A stretch of 23,397 nucleotides of DNA, from contig JBELIG010000026.1 in the NCBI GenBank assembly GCA_042091035.1, positions 1 to 23,397 on the forward strand, given 5' to 3'. Every line of letters begins with the position of its first letter. Within the stretch, counting starts at the first letter, position 1. Below are positions 19,778 through 23,397 of the stretch, piece after piece. Made by a program: the position numbers and the translations under genes. Under the pieces are notes generated by a model that did no database searches, was not told where the DNA came from, and saw only the letters and a list, made by a program, of their open reading frames with translations. The DNA comes from AM-2324 sp042091035 (GTDB lineage: Bacteria > Bacteroidota > Bacteroidia > Chitinophagales > Saprospiraceae).

Positions 19778-20986
19778 TTAGTTTTCTCCAAAGTTGAAGA
19801 TAAGTGCAAAACGCATTGTATTGGCAAGTGGATTATTCTGCTGGTTTATAGAAATCAAATAAGATAAGTTGATCTCAAAAACATTATATTTTAATCCTGT
19901 TCCTATTGTCGCAAACCTTCTGTTTCCTTTGATCGCACTTTCATGAAAGTAACCACCTCTTAGTGCAAATTGATTATTGTACCAGTATTCGATACCAGTT
20001 GAAACTTGAATTTCTGCAATTTCTTCACTAAAACCATTTGGTGCATCTCCAAAACTAGAGAACATCGCTGAAATTGGATTCAATTCTAAGTGATCAGAAA
20101 CTCCATTTCCATCTTGGTCACAATCTGGTCCGAAGCATGTCGTTGGAACCATCAATTTATTGAAATCGGCAACAAGTGCTACTTTGTTGAATTCATCAAT
20201 TTTGAAATTTAAAGCTGCTCCAAGTCCCAAATTTGCAGGTAAATAATCCTTGGCATTATTTGCTGCATTTAGATAGGTTATCTTTGAACCTATGTTCGTC
20301 GCGGATAGTGCAACGGTAAGCTCTGCATCAGTATTCCCAATTTCTATGTCATCCATATAGGTTGCCGAAATATCAACAGCACCTGCAAGTGCAGCACTTA
20401 TTGTTTGTCCCGCAACTACATGATTGGATGCAAGATCAGAGTAAATAAATTTACCACCGATACCAAAACCCAACTTGTCTCCCAGCTTTCTTGCATATGC
20501 TAGCTTTATTTCTGCTTCCTGTGGATTTCCTTCTCCTACTTGTTGACCATTTTCATCCGTGAAAATAATATTACCAAAGGAGAAGAATCGTATACTTCCG
20601 CCAAAAGCTTGAAGGTCATCTAGCTTTTTATAGCCAGAGAGATATGCTATATACATATCCGTAATATTGATGTTTCGGAACCATGGCGTGTATGACATAC
20701 TTATGCCCATATCCTCTTCTGCAAACACTAACTTGGAATCATTGAAACCTAGACTGTTTGCATCAGCGCTTAATGCAATACCTGCATCACCAAGACCAGA
20801 TGCTCTTGCATCTGCTGAAATTCTTAAAAATGGAACTGCTGTGATAATAGCGTTCGGACAAGGTTCTCCTGACCCTGGAAGTACCCAATCGCCATTTAAG
20901 TTCTGAATGCACTGTGCATATGATTCTGTAGTAGACAACGTTATAAGGAGCAAAGTAAATAGTGCTCCGTAAAAATACTTTTTCAT
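19778..20986 (-). CDS. porV: Type IX secretion outer-membrane protein PorV (LptO)
   Basis: PorV is a FadL-like outer-membrane barrel that collects T9SS cargo and presents it to PorU for removal of the C-terminal signal. ATG 20986 gives 402 residues with a signal peptide (MKKYFYGALFTLLLITLSTT, cut probable after SYA at 24); a 22-residue upstream extension in frame is unlikely. Family blocks follow: VPFLRISADARASGLGDAGI (51-70), GISMSYTPWFRN (94-105), DMYIAYLSGYKKLDDLQAFG, FFSFGNIIFTDENGQQVGEG, then SFGDAPNGFSEE (311-322), EYWYNNQFALRGGYF and a barrel end RFALIFNFG. The usual WNPAK motif reads FNDSK (81-85). A loop with CFGPDCDQDGNGVSDHLE (284-301) resembles a calcium-binding repeat. It follows porU, the usual pairing, but with its own promoter. 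Confidence 0.9.
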   Translation of the reverse strand: MKKYFYGALFTLLLITLSTTESYAQCIQNLNGDWVLPGSGEPCPNAIITAVPFLRISADARASGLGDAGIALSADANSLGFNDSKLVFAEEDMGISMSYTPWFRNINITDMYIAYLSGYKKLDDLQAFGGSIRFFSFGNIIFTDENGQQVGEGNPQEAEIKLAYARKLGDKLGFGIGGKFIYSDLASNHVVAGQTISAALAGAVDISATYMDDIEIGNTDAELTVALSATNIGSKITYLNAANNAKDYLPANLGLGAALNFKIDEFNKVALVADFNKLMVPTTCFGPDCDQDGNGVSDHLELNPISAMFSSFGDAPNGFSEEIAEIQVSTGIEYWYNNQFALRGGYFHESAIKGNRRFATIGTGLKYNVFEINLSYLISINQQNNPLANTMRFALIFNFGEN

Positions 20987-21007
20987 GTAGTCATGCTTGA
21001 TTTGGTG

Positions 21008-21036
21008 CAAATATAATGTCTTGTCACCATAATAAA
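21008..21036 (-). promoter_or_regulatory. porV promoter
   Basis: On the minus strand TATATTTG (21015-21008), followed by CACC, matches TAnnTTTG; TTTA (21036-21033) 17 bases upstream is a weak -33 element. The predicted start near 21002 leaves a leader of about 15 nt. The 198-nt space after porU supports separate transcription of porV. Confidence 0.6.
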
Positions 21037-21184
21037 TTAGTAATTGATACAATAAATAGGGTAAAGCCCTTATATTTTCAATCGGTCTAAGGAAATAACA
21101 AAATAGAATACTTTTTATTGAAGATCTTGTATTCTTAACATTTTGTCTTTTGTAATTGTCTGCGTGGGGTCTTTCGACAAAGGA

Positions 21185-23397
21185 TTATTTTAGAATAACT
21201 AATTTCTCAAATGCACTTTCGCCACTTATAATACCAGATGCACTTTGAGCCTGCGCTTTTATCTTGTATACATAAACGCCTTTAGCTAAATCAGAGCCAA
21301 AATCATCCTTACCATCCCACTGTATGCAGTCTCCTAAACCTAAACGGCTTCCTGTAGAGATTATTTGAGTTTCTATGGTTTTAACCAACTTACCAGAAAT
21401 GCTGAATATCTGAACTTGAATATCCAAATTCTGACCTTCCATATTATGCTCAAACTGAAAACAGGTGCTATTTATGAAAGGATTTGGATAGTTTAAAACC
21501 TGTTGCAATGCTATAGAACCCGATGAGCTTACCACAAATTCTGTGTAGCCCTCACTAGAGTTGTTTGCAATATCCCAAGCTTTTACCTTGACTTGATGTC
21601 TTCCTTCACTAATATCAGCAAGTGGATATCGTATAATCCCACTTTTGTAGTTATCAAGTTCTGATTGATAATATTCGTTGAGTAAAAATGAGTTCTGCGT
21701 GTTTTCGTCAAGTGTTCCTGTTAGATCGTGACCAATACTGTTTCCAACTATATTGATACCATTGTCATCTTTTAACTTGACATAAAGAATAGGGTTGGAA
21801 CTGGTTATACCACCAAATACGAAGTTCTCATTATTCATGTACACCTCAACCTCTGGTCCTTGATCATCGACAATTGCATTTTCTGACGAACCTCCAATTA
21901 TAATATTTTCTGTGCTTCCTTTAGCCTCTGTATTTCCATTGCTTTCGATGGCATAGTAGCTTATTTTCCCATTTCCAAATTCAAAGGAAATATCTTTTGG
22001 TACAACAAACTCAAATTGAAACTGACCATCTACAATACTGCTTAAGCCTTTAAAAATTATATTCTTTTGGATGTCATAATTGAAAATTGGAGAGCCTGAA
22101 TCTTGCCCAAGTGTTTGGTTGGTTATTTTTTTATCAAATACTGTTATGTAAAGTTTTCCATTGAAGGTGTTAAGGTCAGAACCATCGAAATCTAATATCT
22201 TACCTTTAACTTGTACGAGCTCTAACGATGAAATGGTATCTATTTCATTTTGAGCTACATTATTTCCGTTTATCTCTGTGGTCAATACCTCATAGCCTGG
22301 AATCGAAATCTGTTGGCTTGGATCACCCAAAAGCGTGAATTTCCTATGATTACTAGCACTTATTGTTGGGTTGTTTTTTGCTGCATTCATTGCATCTCCA
22401 AATCGCATAGATCCACTTGGGGAGTTCGTGTAAAGTGTATCAATGATCGCTCTTGATAAGTCATAATTGTCATTAGCTAGTACTGCTCGGACAGTTGTGA
22501 ACATAGAGATAGCTCCTCCATTTGGATTCAATATAGTTTCCTCTCCGCCAGAAGTAAATTTAGGATCATCATATCCTGCAAAGGAGCAAGTCGCTGTAAG
22601 GAATACAGGGAGTTTATTTGTGTTGTTGAAGGATATAATATCTTGCATTTGAAGGATTCGTTCCTGTGCCCAGCCAATAGAGCCACCATGTCCCAAGTAT
22701 GTGATGCTCAAAGCTCCTTTAAATAGACTATTGTTGATTGCTGCCCGAGCATCTGGAACTCTTGTTCCAAAAGAGGTAGACTCTTGTTCAAAGGCATCAA
22801 TATAGATTTTGTCTTGATTGATCCACGGGAATTTATCTGCTGTTTGTTTGGCAAGCTTGTCCGAATCTTTTGAATGTTTCGATGAATCCTCATCATCACC
22901 AACAAAAACTGCCCAGTTTTTCCAGTCTCCCTCCGTAACAAGCTTATCATCATATCGGATGATCTTATCCACCACAGCAGCAGCCTCGGCTGTACTTTTA
23001 ACAGGGAGTCTACCTATGGCCATATTCATTAAACTGTTCTGTGTGATTATACCCTCATCGTCATCCGTTAATCCATAGTAATCGTCAGAGGGATAGGCAT
23101 AAATTGGTGCAAGAGACTGCTCTGTTTCGTAGGTAATAACAAAGTTGTTGCCGAGTCCAAGTATATTTCTGTTGTCAAATGAACCGTCACCAAACAGAAG
23201 GACATATTTTAGTTTCGCAGGATTCTTTTCGTATATATGTTTCAGGAAATTTCTAATGGCAGCGGCATCCGGTTTTCCAGAAGAAAACTCATTGAAAATA
23301 TGGGCAGGTTGGACAATGCTTATGCTAAGGTCATCATTGTTTGATCGGTGTTCAGCCAATCGGTTTGCTTGACTCATAAATACCTCAGGGCTTATGA
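21185..23397 (-). CDS. porU: Type IX secretion sortase PorU, C25 (gingipain) family; 5' end outside the window
   Basis: PorU is the cell-surface cysteine protease of the T9SS that cleaves the C-terminal domain of cargo and attaches it to the surface. The frame is open through the window edge (about 736 codons seen); a Met at 23377 is internal, since the sequence before it (ISPEVF) continues the family alignment. Counting from that Met, conserved parts are YVLLFGDGSFDNRN (58-71), DDYYGLTDDDEG, NMAIGRLPVKS, the catalytic His in SITYLGHGGS (H230) and the catalytic Cys in FLTATCSFAGYDDP (C264), and FTLLGDPSQQ (347-356). The C-terminal part has Ig-like segments and a FlgD-like end (LNYPNPF, WDGKDDFGSDLAKGVYVYKI). 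Full PorU is usually 1100-1300 residues. Confidence 0.92.
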   Translation of the reverse strand, partial: ISPEVFMSQANRLAEHRSNNDDLSISIVQPAHIFNEFSSGKPDAAAIRNFLKHIYEKNPAKLKYVLLFGDGSFDNRNILGLGNNFVITYETEQSLAPIYAYPSDDYYGLTDDDEGIITQNSLMNMAIGRLPVKSTAEAAAVVDKIIRYDDKLVTEGDWKNWAVFVGDDEDSSKHSKDSDKLAKQTADKFPWINQDKIYIDAFEQESTSFGTRVPDARAAINNSLFKGALSITYLGHGGSIGWAQERILQMQDIISFNNTNKLPVFLTATCSFAGYDDPKFTSGGEETILNPNGGAISMFTTVRAVLANDNYDLSRAIIDTLYTNSPSGSMRFGDAMNAAKNNPTISASNHRKFTLLGDPSQQISIPGYEVLTTEINGNNVAQNEIDTISSLELVQVKGKILDFDGSDLNTFNGKLYITVFDKKITNQTLGQDSGSPIFNYDIQKNIIFKGLSSIVDGQFQFEFVVPKDISFEFGNGKISYYAIESNGNTEAKGSTENIIIGGSSENAIVDDQGPEVEVYMNNENFVFGGITSSNPILYVKLKDDNGINIVGNSIGHDLTGTLDENTQNSFLLNEYYQSELDNYKSGIIRYPLADISEGRHQVKVKAWDIANNSSEGYTEFVVSSSGSIALQQVLNYPNPFINSTCFQFEHNMEGQNLDIQVQIFSISGKLVKTIETQIISTGSRLGLGDCIQWDGKDDFGSDLAKGVYVYKIKAQAQSASGIISGESAFEKLVILK

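Noticed and set aside
20987..21052. 22-residue extension of PorV upstream of MKKYFY
   Set aside because: It would place a hydrophilic segment before a clean signal peptide and would include the -7 promoter element (21008-21015).
21105..21135. Inverted repeat AGAATAC/GTATTCT between porU and porV as a terminator
   Set aside because: The loop is 17 bases, the stem is AT-rich and no T run follows on the minus strand.
23375..23377. Met at 23377 as the PorU start
   Set aside because: The frame stays open to the window edge and the residues before it fit the family; PorU proteins are several hundred residues longer.

Overview
The window (about 40% GC by eye) is a stretch of a Bacteroidota chromosome. 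The evidence is: promoters of the Bacteroidota type (TTTG or TTG near -33, TAnnTTTG near -7); ribosomal-protein starts that mostly lack a Shine-Dalgarno sequence; zinc-free forms of S14, S4 and L36; and the type IX secretion genes porU and porV, which occur only in this phylum. The FNDSK motif and acidic loop of PorV recall Saprospiria, but that class assignment is tentative. Two runs of exactly 100 N show that this is a draft scaffold.

Layout. Positions 1-284 (minus) hold the N-terminal part of a GNAT acetyltransferase. Positions 285-569 are a divergent promoter region with two candidate promoters and a possible 21-codon leader ORF. From 570 to about 19768 (plus) lies one nearly unbroken block equivalent to the str, S10, spc and alpha operons: rpsL-rpsG-fusA | rpsJ-rplC-rplD-rplW-rplB-rpsS-rplV-rpsC | rplP-rpmC-rpsQ-rplN-rplX-rplE-rpsN-rpsH-rplF-rplR-rpsE-rpmD-rplO-secY-map-infA-rpmJ-rpsM-rpsK-rpsD-rpoA-rplQ. 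No tuf lies between fusA and rpsJ and no adk lies beside secY. rpoA and rplQ are each interrupted by an N gap. Converging on rplQ from the minus strand are porV (19778-20986, own promoter) and the 3' two thirds of porU (21185 to the window end).

How the genes work together. The block makes 27 ribosomal proteins, EF-G, IF-1, the SecY channel, methionine aminopeptidase and the RNA polymerase alpha subunit, so translation, transcription and export are made together. PorU and PorV act at the outer membrane at the far end of export: Sec cargo reaches the periplasm, crosses by the T9SS, and PorU with PorV removes the C-terminal signal and anchors the protein.

What stands out is the space between the genes. 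Most gaps in the ribosomal block contain an inverted repeat able to form an RNA hairpin. Several are strong: 13 contiguous pairs before rpoA, a textbook intrinsic terminator on the rpoA stop codon before rplQ, a nested structure ending one base before the rpsH start, an alternative-pairing layout before rpsK, and an 8-bp dyad around an internal promoter before rplP. These are candidates for ribosomal-protein leader RNAs, attenuators or processing sites. All pairings were found by eye without folding energies or alignments.
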